This document shows positions 15,539 through 23,431 of a DNA stretch of 41,844 nt, one piece after another. Position 1 is the first letter of the stretch. Every line of letters begins with the position of its first letter. Both the position numbers and the translations under genes were made by a program. This DNA is from an uncultured Eubacteriales bacterium (lineage in GTDB: Bacteria > Bacillota > Clostridia > Lachnospirales > Lachnospiraceae). Where the stretch lies: the NCBI GenBank assembly GCA_949289145.1, contig CASEML010000090.1, forward strand, positions 1-41,844, written 5' to 3'. The notes below the pieces were generated by a model. It searched no databases. It saw nothing but the letters and a program-made list of their open reading frames with translations, and had not been told where the DNA came from.

Positions 15539-16603
15539 TCAGGGTAGGTTTCTACTGTCTGTTTTAGAGCAGGCAGTAACCAGTTTGCCGATTAGAACGT
15601 CCATCAAAGCGGAAAATACAATCATTATTATAAGGAAAGAAAGTATTCCTATCATATAAGGAAGGTTTGGCAAAAACAAGCAGAACAAACATATAATAAA
15701 AAGCTGGTATACATACATGGGGTAGCTGATTTTCCCCAAGTAGGAAAGAACGGGAAAATGAAACAGCCTGTTGCTGTAAGTAATACCGGAAAATGCCAGA
15801 GTGATGCCTACAAACAGCAGGAAGATAAAGTAAAAGTCATACTGGGTATCTGCAAAGTAAGCAGAGCCTGCCAGTACACCTGCAAACAGTGACAGTTCCA
15901 GCAAAGTAAAAAATACCTTTAGATATTTGGGGAGTTGTATGTTCTGTTCTTTCAGGTAATTGCTGAGTACATAGGAAAGAGCGCCAAGACTCATGGCTGC
16001 AAAGCCTCTGGTTAGCGCATCTGAAAGGTGAAGCAGTTGGTTTCCGCCCCATACATCTATATGTCCAGTGTTGGCAGAAAAGAAGCTGTATGTGACAAGT
16101 ATTGACAGAGGGGCAATAATTGTCAGATATAATTTCTCATAATAGTAAGCACAGGCATATAAAAAGAAACCGCCAATGATCAAAGAAGAAAGATACCATG
16201 TGGGGTAATTAAGCAGACCAAAGGATTTTAAGCCGGAAGCATGGAGAAAAAGAAGCTCAAAACAGTAACTGCATAAGTTTTTCAGGCTTGAAAGCAAGTT
16301 TGTACCTGCTGCCAGTGAAGAAGTAATGAACAGAAGGAAAAAGGCAGTGAGATAATGGGGGTAAAGCTTTTTCATTCTTTGAAGTGTAAATTGAAAAGGC
16401 GATGCTTTTTTAGCAGATGCAGCTTTCATAATCATAAATCCTGACACCAAAAAGAAGAACTCCGTTCCAATATATGCACCGGAAAAATACGGTGCAGAAT
16501 GGAAATAGGAATTGCTAAAGTGCATGATGGCAATAGCACAGATAAAAAGAAACCGGAAAACTTCGATTTCTTGATTTCGAGTAACTTGTTTGTTTCTTTC
16601 CAT
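15539..16603 (-). CDS. Acyltransferase-3 family membrane protein
   Basis: An integral membrane acyltransferase of 354 residues with about ten hydrophobic segments. It opens with the family motif NQEIEVFRFLFICAIAIMHF and continues with the GTEFFFLVSGF block, in which the early His and the FFxxSGF element are characteristic. Family members acetylate or succinylate extracellular polysaccharide, peptidoglycan or lipid. No glycan genes are adjacent, so the substrate is unknown. I prefer ATG 16603, with AGGGAG 8 bases upstream, over an upstream ATG at 16621 that overlaps this ribosome site. It is the only minus-strand gene in the 14-25 kb block and stands alone. Confidence 0.88.
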   Translation of the reverse strand: MERNKQVTRNQEIEVFRFLFICAIAIMHFSNSYFHSAPYFSGAYIGTEFFFLVSGFMIMKAASAKKASPFQFTLQRMKKLYPHYLTAFFLLFITSSLAAGTNLLSSLKNLCSYCFELLFLHASGLKSFGLLNYPTWYLSSLIIGGFFLYACAYYYEKLYLTIIAPLSILVTYSFFSANTGHIDVWGGNQLLHLSDALTRGFAAMSLGALSYVLSNYLKEQNIQLPKYLKVFFTLLELSLFAGVLAGSAYFADTQYDFYFIFLLFVGITLAFSGITYSNRLFHFPVLSYLGKISYPMYVYQLFIICLFCLFLPNLPYMIGILSFLIIMIVFSALMDVLIGKLVTACSKTDSRNLP

Positions 16604-16702
16604 GAATGATACTCCCTTCATTATTATAATACATAAACTTATATGATAATATCATGTTTTGAGCATATTGGCAATTAGCAGAAAAAACCTTTCGGTTTCA
16701 CA

Positions 16703-16731
16703 TTGATAAGCACAAACAAGTGTGTTACTAT
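16703..16731 (+). promoter_or_regulatory. Promoter of the GH18 gene
   Basis: TTGATA (16703-16708), a 17-base spacer and TACTAT (16726-16731), about 70 bases before the preferred start. A small hairpin, AAACC-TTTC-GGTTT, lies just upstream. Confidence 0.55.
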
Positions 16732-16798
16732 AGCATAGACGATTGAATTGCAACAAGATTTTACGAGGAACCAAAAAGTGTAGGATGTGGAGGTAAAA

Positions 16799-18544
16799 AT
16801 GCGTAAGAAAAAGGGAATTGTGGTGCTGGGAACAGTACTTTTACTGGCAGTAGCGGCTGCAGGAATTGCAGGATTTTTACTGGCAAAAAAATATATGCCA
16901 ACTAGGGAGAGGGCAGATTTACAGGAATATTTTCATATAGAGCAAAGTGACCAAATTCCGGTTATTTTAGATGGTGAAATTGCGGAAACGAAAGGCATAG
17001 AGAGAGAAGGACATGTGTATTTTCCGTTGGAAATGGTAAAGGAACTGTTTAATGATAGATTTTATTATGATTATAATGAAGACATCCTAATTTATACCAT
17101 GCCTACAGAACTGCGCTGTGCTGCACCGGGCGATACGGGCTATAGTTTATATGATAATTTTAGCAGCGACAATAAAACATATGAGAAAGATTATGGTATT
17201 CCCATTGTTTTAAAAGAAGAGGATACAATTTATGTGGAAGCAGATACTTTCTTGATGGATTATTTATATGATATGGGAAATGTACAGGTTATACATGAAC
17301 CAGAACGAATTGTAATGCAGACTATTGAATGGTTACAGAATGCGGAATATGCTGCTGTTACGAAAAAGGCAGCTTTAAGAAAACTTGGAGGTGTGAAAAG
17401 TCCCATTTTAAGAACTTTAGAAGAAGGCGAAACCGTTGTGGTGAAAGAAGTCTATGATAATTGGCTGGAAGTGGTGACACAGGATGGATTTGTGGGTTAT
17501 GTGCAGCATAAGCGTATTAACAGGTCAGAAGGTGAAGCATGGGAGTGTGCAGAAGCTAAGGAAACACCTGAATTTACCAATTTGGTGCGCGATAAGAAAA
17601 TCAACCTTGCATGGCACCAGTCCACCAGCCTTGAGGCAAATGCAAAGATTACAGAAATACTGGCAGGTACCAGCGGAATTAATGTGATTTCTCCTACATG
17701 GTTTGCTTTAAGTGATAATAATGGTAATTTTACAAGCCTTGGGGAAAAATGGTATGTGGATACTCTGCATGGTATGGGAATTGAAGTGTGGGGATTGATC
17801 AGCAATTTTGAAAAGGATGTGGATACGGCAGAAGTGTTGTGTTACACTTCCAAAAGACAGTATCTTATCAGAAATCTTATTGCTCAAAGTAAAGCATTAG
17901 GTTTGGATGGTATTAATCTTGATTTTGAACAGATTTCTGTGGATTATGGAGAAGACTACATTCAGTTTGTACGGGAATTATCTGTGGCATGCCGTTTAAA
18001 TAATCTGGTGCTTTCCGTAGATAATTATGTACCCACTGGATATACGGCACATTATAACCGGAAAGAACAGGGAGTTTTTGTGGATTATGTAATCATTATG
18101 GGATACGATGAACATTACAGTGGTTCAGAAACTGCAGGCTCTGTGGCATCTATCGGATTTGTAAAAGATGGAATTGAGATGACATTGCAGGAAGTTCCGG
18201 CAGAGAAGACGATTAATGCAATTCCCTTTTACACTAGGATATGGAAAGAGATTCAAACCAGCGACGGTGTAGTTGAAGTCAGCAGTGAAGCAGCCGGTAT
18301 GGAGAGAACCGAAAATCTCTTAAAGGAGTTAAATGTAGAAGCTGAATGGAATGAAGAATGTGGACAGTTCTATGCGGAATATGAATTAGAAGGTGCTACC
18401 TATAAAATTTGGCTGGAAAATGAATATTCTATTGAAGAAAAGATGAAGTTAATTTCGGAAAATAATTTGGCGGGTGTGGCAGAATGGAAACTTGGTTTTC
18501 AGAAAAACACTGTCTGGGATATAATTAACAAGTATCTTCAGTAG
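16799..18544 (+). CDS. Membrane-anchored GH18 family glycosidase with SH3 domain
   Basis: A 581-residue protein: a short basic start and one membrane/signal helix (about 5-28), a copper-amine-oxidase-N-like region (about 45-180), an SH3-type wall-binding segment (about 190-240) and a GH18 barrel (about 270-581). The catalytic motif DGINLDFE is intact, with E377 the predicted acid. Such proteins act on peptidoglycan or other aminosugar polymers outside the membrane; B. subtilis relatives such as YaaH and YdhD are spore-related. GGAGG sits 5 bases before ATG 16799, so I prefer it to GTG 16787. A cell-wall amidase gene follows directly. Confidence 0.88.
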   Translation: MRKKKGIVVLGTVLLLAVAAAGIAGFLLAKKYMPTRERADLQEYFHIEQSDQIPVILDGEIAETKGIEREGHVYFPLEMVKELFNDRFYYDYNEDILIYTMPTELRCAAPGDTGYSLYDNFSSDNKTYEKDYGIPIVLKEEDTIYVEADTFLMDYLYDMGNVQVIHEPERIVMQTIEWLQNAEYAAVTKKAALRKLGGVKSPILRTLEEGETVVVKEVYDNWLEVVTQDGFVGYVQHKRINRSEGEAWECAEAKETPEFTNLVRDKKINLAWHQSTSLEANAKITEILAGTSGINVISPTWFALSDNNGNFTSLGEKWYVDTLHGMGIEVWGLISNFEKDVDTAEVLCYTSKRQYLIRNLIAQSKALGLDGINLDFEQISVDYGEDYIQFVRELSVACRLNNLVLSVDNYVPTGYTAHYNRKEQGVFVDYVIIMGYDEHYSGSETAGSVASIGFVKDGIEMTLQEVPAEKTINAIPFYTRIWKEIQTSDGVVEVSSEAAGMERTENLLKELNVEAEWNEECGQFYAEYELEGATYKIWLENEYSIEEKMKLISENNLAGVAEWKLGFQKNTVWDIINKYLQ

Positions 18545-18554
18545 TGTTCCACAG

Positions 18555-18573
18555 TTCACATTGAGAATGTGAA
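18555..18573 (+). terminator. Hairpin between the GH18 gene and the amidase
   Basis: A perfect 8-bp stem, TTCACATT / AATGTGAA, around GAG, 10 bases after the GH18 stop. There is no T-run, so it could be an operator or a processing site as well as a weak terminator. Confidence 0.4.
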
Positions 18574-18628
18574 AAGAATAGAATAATAAAATGAATAATC
18601 ATCATATACTGTATAAAAAGCATTGGTG

Positions 18629-19321
18629 ATGTATGTGATAAAAAGAGCATTGGAAACAGCAATGGGAGTTTTGCTGATCTTAGCAGTCGCGGTGATGGTG
18701 GAGTATACTAACGTGCATGACGTTTTTCAGAATACAAAGGCTGCTGGCGACAGAAAGACCATCGTGATTGATGCGGGACATGGCGGCAGCGATCCAGGAA
18801 AAATAGGCATAAATAAAGTATTGGAAAAGGAGGTTAATTTAAAGATTGCAGAAAAACTAAAAACTTTTCTTGAAATGGAAGATATTCAGGTTGTTATGAC
18901 AAGAGAAACGGATGCAGGTTTGGAGTCAGCAGATGCTTCCAATAAAAAAGCTGATGATATGCGAAAACGCTGTCAGCTGATTGATGATGCTGAACCCTGT
19001 TTTACAGTTAGTATTCATCAGAACAGTTATCATGAAGAATCAATTAAAGGAGCACAGGTTTTTTATTATGAACAGTCTGAAGAGGGCAAGAAAATTGCGG
19101 AGTGTATTCAAAAACATCTTATAGATCAGGTGGATAACAGTAACAAGAGAGTTGCTAAAGCCAACGGCAGTTACTATCTGCTTCGTAAGACACAGCAGCC
19201 AACGGTGATTGTGGAGTGTGGTTTTTTGTCTAATTACGAGGAGGCAGAAAAGCTCAATGACGATTATTATCAGGAGAAGCTTGCCTGGGCAATTCATATG
19301 GCCATTATGGAACTTTTATAA
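18629..19321 (+). CDS. cwlD: N-acetylmuramoyl-L-alanine amidase, CwlD-like
   Basis: Zinc amidase (Amidase_3) that removes peptide side chains from peptidoglycan; CwlD makes muramic-delta-lactam in the spore cortex. After one N-terminal membrane helix (about 8-26), the metal and catalytic residues are all visible: H51 (DAGHGGSDPG), E68 (KEVNLKIA), H130 (SIHQN) and E196 (VECGF). The length of 230 residues matches CwlD. The start is uncertain because no clear ribosome site is present; TTG 18623, ATG 18629 and GTG 18635 are all possible, and I give the ATG. Its neighbours GH18 and, further on, a penicillin-binding protein fit a wall role. CwlD identity is likely but other Amidase_3 enzymes look similar. 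Confidence 0.85.
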   Translation: MYVIKRALETAMGVLLILAVAVMVEYTNVHDVFQNTKAAGDRKTIVIDAGHGGSDPGKIGINKVLEKEVNLKIAEKLKTFLEMEDIQVVMTRETDAGLESADASNKKADDMRKRCQLIDDAEPCFTVSIHQNSYHEESIKGAQVFYYEQSEEGKKIAECIQKHLIDQVDNSNKRVAKANGSYYLLRKTQQPTVIVECGFLSNYEEAEKLNDDYYQEKLAWAIHMAIMELL

Positions 19322-19355
19322 TACGCAAATAAAAATACAGAAAGAAGATAATAAT

Positions 19356-20432
19356 ATGGAAACCGTATTTTTTAAAATGGGAACAGAGGAAACTTTAGAT
19401 GAGAAATATGTGAGAAAAGCAGGAAATTGTCTGAAGCAGGGCGGTCTGGTGGCGTTTCCGACGGAAACAGTATATGGACTTGGTGCAGATGCTCTGAACG
19501 AAAAGGCAGCAGAAAAAATATACGCTGCAAAAGGGAGACCCTCGGATAATCCGCTGATTGTTCACATTGCAGACATGGCATCTATAGAAAAGATTGTTCG
19601 GGACTTTCCGGAAAAAGCCAGAAAACTTGCAAAAGATTTCTGGCCGGGCCCATTGACTATGATATTAAATAAAAAGGAAATCGTTCCAAAATCTACGACT
19701 GGAGGGTTAGAAACCGTGGCGGTACGTATGCCTGACCATCCCTTGGCTTTGAAAGTAATTAAAGCCGCAGGCGGTTATGTGGCAGCACCAAGCGCTAATA
19801 CTTCAGGAAGACCAAGCCCTACTTTAGCACGTCATGTGCTGGAAGATATGAACGGAAAAATAGACATGATATTGGATGGAGGAGAAGTAGGAATTGGTAT
19901 TGAATCTACGATTGTTGATATGAGCGTAGAGCCCCCGATGATTCTGAGACCTGGGTATATTACAGAAGAAATGTTAGAGCAAAGCATTGGGGAAGTACTG
20001 ACAGATCCGGCACTTTTGTTTCTGCCGGAAGAAAAGGCACCCAAGGCACCAGGAATGAAGTATAAGCATTACGCACCTAAGGGAGAAATGAAGATTGTAG
20101 AAGGTTCTGGAGGGTGTGTGGTGGAAGCAATTAACAATTTTGTTGCAAATGAGTTGGAAAACAATAAAAAAGTTGGTATAATAGCAACAGATGAGACATA
20201 TTCCTGTTATCCTAAAGGACTGGTAAAGAGCATTGGTTCTAGAAGTGATGACAAGACCATTGCAAGGAACTTATATGCAGTGCTGCGGGAATTTGACGAA
20301 GCCGGAATAGAAAGTATATATTCGGAAAGCTTTCAGGATGGCTCTATGGGACAGGCAATTATGAATCGATTATTAAAGGCGGCTTCACATAATGTAATAG
20401 ATGCAGAGCAGGCAGAATTAGGAGGAATATAA
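19356..20432 (+). CDS. tsaC: L-threonylcarbamoyladenylate synthase (TsaC/Sua5 type)
   Basis: Makes threonylcarbamoyl-AMP from threonine, bicarbonate and ATP, the first step of t6A modification in ANN-decoding tRNAs. The YrdC-like catalytic domain (about 1-205) has AFPTETVYGLGADA, the KGRPSDNPL motif and SANTSGRPSPT. The C-terminal Sua5 domain (about 230-358) makes this the long form, 358 residues. ATG 19356 begins just after the amidase stop; an open frame extends upstream into the amidase gene, but it does not look like the family. Its stop overlaps the rpiB start (TAATG). The tsaC-rpiB order is also seen in Bacillus. Confidence 0.95.
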   Translation: METVFFKMGTEETLDEKYVRKAGNCLKQGGLVAFPTETVYGLGADALNEKAAEKIYAAKGRPSDNPLIVHIADMASIEKIVRDFPEKARKLAKDFWPGPLTMILNKKEIVPKSTTGGLETVAVRMPDHPLALKVIKAAGGYVAAPSANTSGRPSPTLARHVLEDMNGKIDMILDGGEVGIGIESTIVDMSVEPPMILRPGYITEEMLEQSIGEVLTDPALLFLPEEKAPKAPGMKYKHYAPKGEMKIVEGSGGCVVEAINNFVANELENNKKVGIIATDETYSCYPKGLVKSIGSRSDDKTIARNLYAVLREFDEAGIESIYSESFQDGSMGQAIMNRLLKAASHNVIDAEQAELGGI

Positions 20433-20860
20433 TGATAGCAATTGGTTGTGATCACGGCGGATTTGATTTGAAAGTAAAGATAATGGAACACTTAAAGGAG
20501 CAGGGAATTGAAGTAAAGGACTGTGGATGTTACAATAAAGAATCCTGCGATTATCCTGTGTTTGGACATGCTGTAGGAGAAGCTGTGGCAAACGGTGAGT
20601 GTGAAAAAGGAATTGTAATTTGTACCACAGGAATCGGTATTTCCATTGCTGCCAATAAAGTAAAAGGAGTTCGTGCAGCGCTTTGCACAGATTCTTTGTG
20701 TGCCAGAATGACGCGATTGCACAATGATGCCAATGTATTGGCATTAGGGGCTAATATTGTGGGACCGGGACTTGCACTGGAAATTACAGATATTTTCTTA
20801 AATACAGAATTTTCAGGAGAAGAAAGGCACCAGAGAAGAATTGATCTTTTAGAAAAATAG
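20432..20860 (+). CDS. rpiB: Ribose-5-phosphate isomerase B
   Basis: Interconverts ribose 5-phosphate and ribulose 5-phosphate in the pentose-phosphate pathway. The family signature CDHGGFDLK opens the protein, with the active-site Cys64 in IVICTTGIGISIAANK and H97 in RLHND. The length of 142 residues is typical. GGAGG is placed at the end of tsaC and the start overlaps its stop, indicating coupled translation. LacAB/RpiB relatives include allose-6-phosphate isomerases, but no sugar-utilisation genes are nearby. Confidence 0.95.
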   Translation: MIAIGCDHGGFDLKVKIMEHLKEQGIEVKDCGCYNKESCDYPVFGHAVGEAVANGECEKGIVICTTGIGISIAANKVKGVRAALCTDSLCARMTRLHNDANVLALGANIVGPGLALEITDIFLNTEFSGEERHQRRIDLLEK

Positions 20861-20880
20861 AATATACAGGAGGATAAAAT

Positions 20881-21366
20881 ATGAGCGGTAAGCGGGAAGA
20901 TTACATTACATGGGATGAATATTTTATGGGAGTGGCGGCTCTTTCTGCCATGCGTTCAAAAGATCCTCATACCCAGGTGGGTGCATGTATTGTAAGCGAT
21001 AATAATAAAATATTGAGTATGGGGTACAATGGATTTCCCATAGGCTGCTCTGATGACATCTTTCCATGGGAAAGAGAAGGAGAAGCACTGAATACGAAAT
21101 ATCTTTATGTGACTCACAGCGAATTAAATGCTATTTTAAATTACCGTGGGGGCAGCCTGGAGGGAGCAAAATTGTATGTTACTCTGTTTCCTTGTAATGA
21201 ATGCGCCAAAGCAATTATACAGGCGGGGATTAAAACTATCGTGTATGATAGCGATAAATACGGAGAAACACCGGGTGTCCTGGCATCGAAAAGAATGTTA
21301 GAGGCAGCAGGAGTACACTGCCGTTCCTATAAAAAAACGGGAAGAAAAATTGAACTTAAGCTGTAA
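20881..21366 (+). CDS. dCMP deaminase (ComEB-like)
   Basis: Zinc deaminase converting dCMP to dUMP, the precursor for dTMP. The zinc ligands are H79 and C105/C108 in FPCNECA, and E81 in HSE is the proton shuttle. The long insertion with DDIFPWEREGEALNTKYLYVTHSE is typical of the dCMP deaminase group rather than cytidine deaminases. It has 161 residues, as expected. A ribosome site (AGGAGG) lies in the 20-base gap after rpiB, so it is part of the tsaC-rpiB-metG operon. Similar proteins are named ComEB where linked to competence; no such link is visible here. Confidence 0.93.
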   Translation: MSGKREDYITWDEYFMGVAALSAMRSKDPHTQVGACIVSDNNKILSMGYNGFPIGCSDDIFPWEREGEALNTKYLYVTHSELNAILNYRGGSLEGAKLYVTLFPCNECAKAIIQAGIKTIVYDSDKYGETPGVLASKRMLEAAGVHCRSYKKTGRKIELKL

Positions 21367-21393
21367 AGAAAAGCAGTAGGAGGAAACTAAGAA

Positions 21394-23346
21394 ATGGAAA
21401 ACAAGAAGTATTATATTACAACGGCAATTGCATATACATCAGGAAAGCCGCATATTGGAAACACATACGAAATCATACTGGCAGACAGTATTGCAAGATT
21501 CAAAAGGCAGCAGGGGTATGACGTATATTTTCAAACAGGAACCGACGAACATGGACAGAAAATAGAATTAAAGGCAGCAGAAGCGGGAATCACACCAAAG
21601 GAGTTTGTAGACAATACAGCAGGGGAAATCAAAAGAATCTGGGATTTAATGAATACTTCTTATGACAGATTTATTCGTACCACAGATCATGACCATGAAA
21701 TTCAGGTAAAGAAAATTTTTAAAAAACTTTATGATCAGGGTGACATCTATAAAGGACACTATGAAGGTTTATATTGTACTCCTTGTGAATCTTTTTTTAC
21801 AGAATCACAGTTAGTAGACGGAAAATGTCCGGATTGCGGAAGAGAAGTACAGCCGGCAAAGGAAGAAGCATATTTCTTTAAAATGAGTAAATATGCCGAC
21901 AGATTAATTGAACATATTAACACACATCCGGAATTTATTCAGCCGGTTTCTCGTAAAAATGAAATGATGAATAATTTCTTACTGCCTGGTTTGCAGGATC
22001 TTTGTGTATCCAGAACCTCTTTTAAATGGGGAATTCCAGTGGATTTTGATGATAAACATGTAATATATGTATGGCTGGATGCCTTGACAAATTATATTAC
22101 CGGCATCGGATATGACTGTGACGGCAACAGTTCCGACAAATTTACCAAGAACTGGCCGGCAGATTTACACTTAATCGGAAAGGATATTATACGTTTCCAT
22201 ACTATTTATTGGCCCATTTTCCTGATGGCACTGGATTTACCATTGCCAAAGCAAGTGTTTGGTCATCCATGGCTTTTGCAGGGTGACGGAAAAATGAGTA
22301 AATCCAAGGGAAATGTAATTTATGCAGATGATTTGGTAGATATGTTTGGTGTAGACGCTGTCAGGTATTTTGTACTTCATGAGATTCCCTTTGACAATGA
22401 CGGTGTGATAACTTGGGAACTTCTGACAGAACGTATTAATTCGGATCTTGCTAATGTACTTGGGAATTTAGTGCATCGTACCATTTCCATGTCAAACAAA
22501 TACTTTAATGGTACTGTAAATTATACCGGTGTGTCTGAACCGGTAGATGAGGATTTAAAAGCAGTGGGCACCTCTGTGGTAGATAAAGTGTGCGCTAAGA
22601 TGGAAGAATTAAGAGTGGCAGATGCTATCAGCGAAATTTTCACTTTATTTCGAAGATGTAATAAATATATTGATGAAACCACACCATGGGTTCTTGCAAA
22701 AGAAGAAAAAGATAAACCACGTTTGGAGACAGTATTATACAATCTGGTGGAAGGAATCTGCATCGGTGCAACATTGCTGAAGCCTTTTATGCCGGAGACA
22801 GCAGAAAAGATTTTTACACAAATGAATACACAGGAAAGAAAATTAGAAGATTTGAAGACTTTTGGACTGTATCCATCTGGAAATCAGGTTACAGAGAAAC
22901 CGGAAGCATTATTTGCACGTCTTGATCCGGCGGAAGTGTTAAAAAAGGCAGAGGAAATAAAAGAAGCACAGCAGGCGGCTGCAGACAAAGAAGAAGAAAT
23001 AATAGAAATTGAGGAAAAACCGGAAATTACTTATGATGATTTCATGAAAATGCAGTTTCAGGTAGGGGAGATTATTGCCTGTGAGGAAGTGAAGAAGTCT
23101 AAGAAACTTCTTTGCTCTCAGGTGAAGATTGGCAATCAAGTAAAGCAGATTGTATCTGGAATCAAGCAGTACTATTCAGCAGAAGAAATGGTGGGAAAGA
23201 AAGTAATGGTATTGGTTAACTTAAAACCGGCAAAATTGGCAGGAGTATTATCAGAGGGCATGCTTTTGTGTGCAGAAGATGCAGATGGAAATCTGGCCCT
23301 TATGACACCGGAGAAGACAATGCCGGCCGGTGCCGAGATTTGTTAG
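21394..23346 (+). CDS. metG: Methionyl-tRNA synthetase
   Basis: Charges tRNA-Met with methionine. The HIGH-type motif is H20-I-G-N, the KMSKS motif is at residues 300-304, and a zinc knuckle is formed by C128, C131, C145 and C148. A C-terminal EMAP/Trbp111-like tRNA-binding domain (about 545-650), with FQVGEIIACEEVKKSKKL and VNLKPAKLAGVLSEGM, is joined by a charged linker. The length of 650 residues is standard for the long dimeric form. AGGAGG 9 bases upstream defines the start. No T-box leader is seen, consistent with expression as part of the upstream operon. Confidence 0.97.
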   Translation: MENKKYYITTAIAYTSGKPHIGNTYEIILADSIARFKRQQGYDVYFQTGTDEHGQKIELKAAEAGITPKEFVDNTAGEIKRIWDLMNTSYDRFIRTTDHDHEIQVKKIFKKLYDQGDIYKGHYEGLYCTPCESFFTESQLVDGKCPDCGREVQPAKEEAYFFKMSKYADRLIEHINTHPEFIQPVSRKNEMMNNFLLPGLQDLCVSRTSFKWGIPVDFDDKHVIYVWLDALTNYITGIGYDCDGNSSDKFTKNWPADLHLIGKDIIRFHTIYWPIFLMALDLPLPKQVFGHPWLLQGDGKMSKSKGNVIYADDLVDMFGVDAVRYFVLHEIPFDNDGVITWELLTERINSDLANVLGNLVHRTISMSNKYFNGTVNYTGVSEPVDEDLKAVGTSVVDKVCAKMEELRVADAISEIFTLFRRCNKYIDETTPWVLAKEEKDKPRLETVLYNLVEGICIGATLLKPFMPETAEKIFTQMNTQERKLEDLKTFGLYPSGNQVTEKPEALFARLDPAEVLKKAEEIKEAQQAAADKEEEIIEIEEKPEITYDDFMKMQFQVGEIIACEEVKKSKKLLCSQVKIGNQVKQIVSGIKQYYSAEEMVGKKVMVLVNLKPAKLAGVLSEGMLLCAEDADGNLALMTPEKTMPAGAEIC

Positions 23347-23378
23347 TTTCGGTTGATACACGCCGCTAATGTTTAGGA

Positions 23379-23409
23379 AGGAGAAGATCTTCAATGACAG
23401 ACTTCTCCT
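23379..23409 (+). other. Hairpin in the metG to PBP gap
   Basis: AGGAGAAG (23379-23386) pairs perfectly with CTTCTCCT (23402-23409). The left arm is a ribosome-site-like sequence that precedes a five-codon frame (ATG at 23394). No T-run follows. This could be a translational or attenuation structure, or simply chance. Confidence 0.35.
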
Positions 23410-23431
23410 GAATAACAAACGAGGATGGTAT

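Noticed and set aside
19209-19355. N-terminal extension of TsaC into the amidase gene
   Set aside because: The extension overlaps amidase codons, resembles no TsaC sequence, and ATG 19356 starts the family-like protein.
21340-21394. A T-box leader before metG
   Set aside because: The gap is only 27 bases and holds just the ribosome site.
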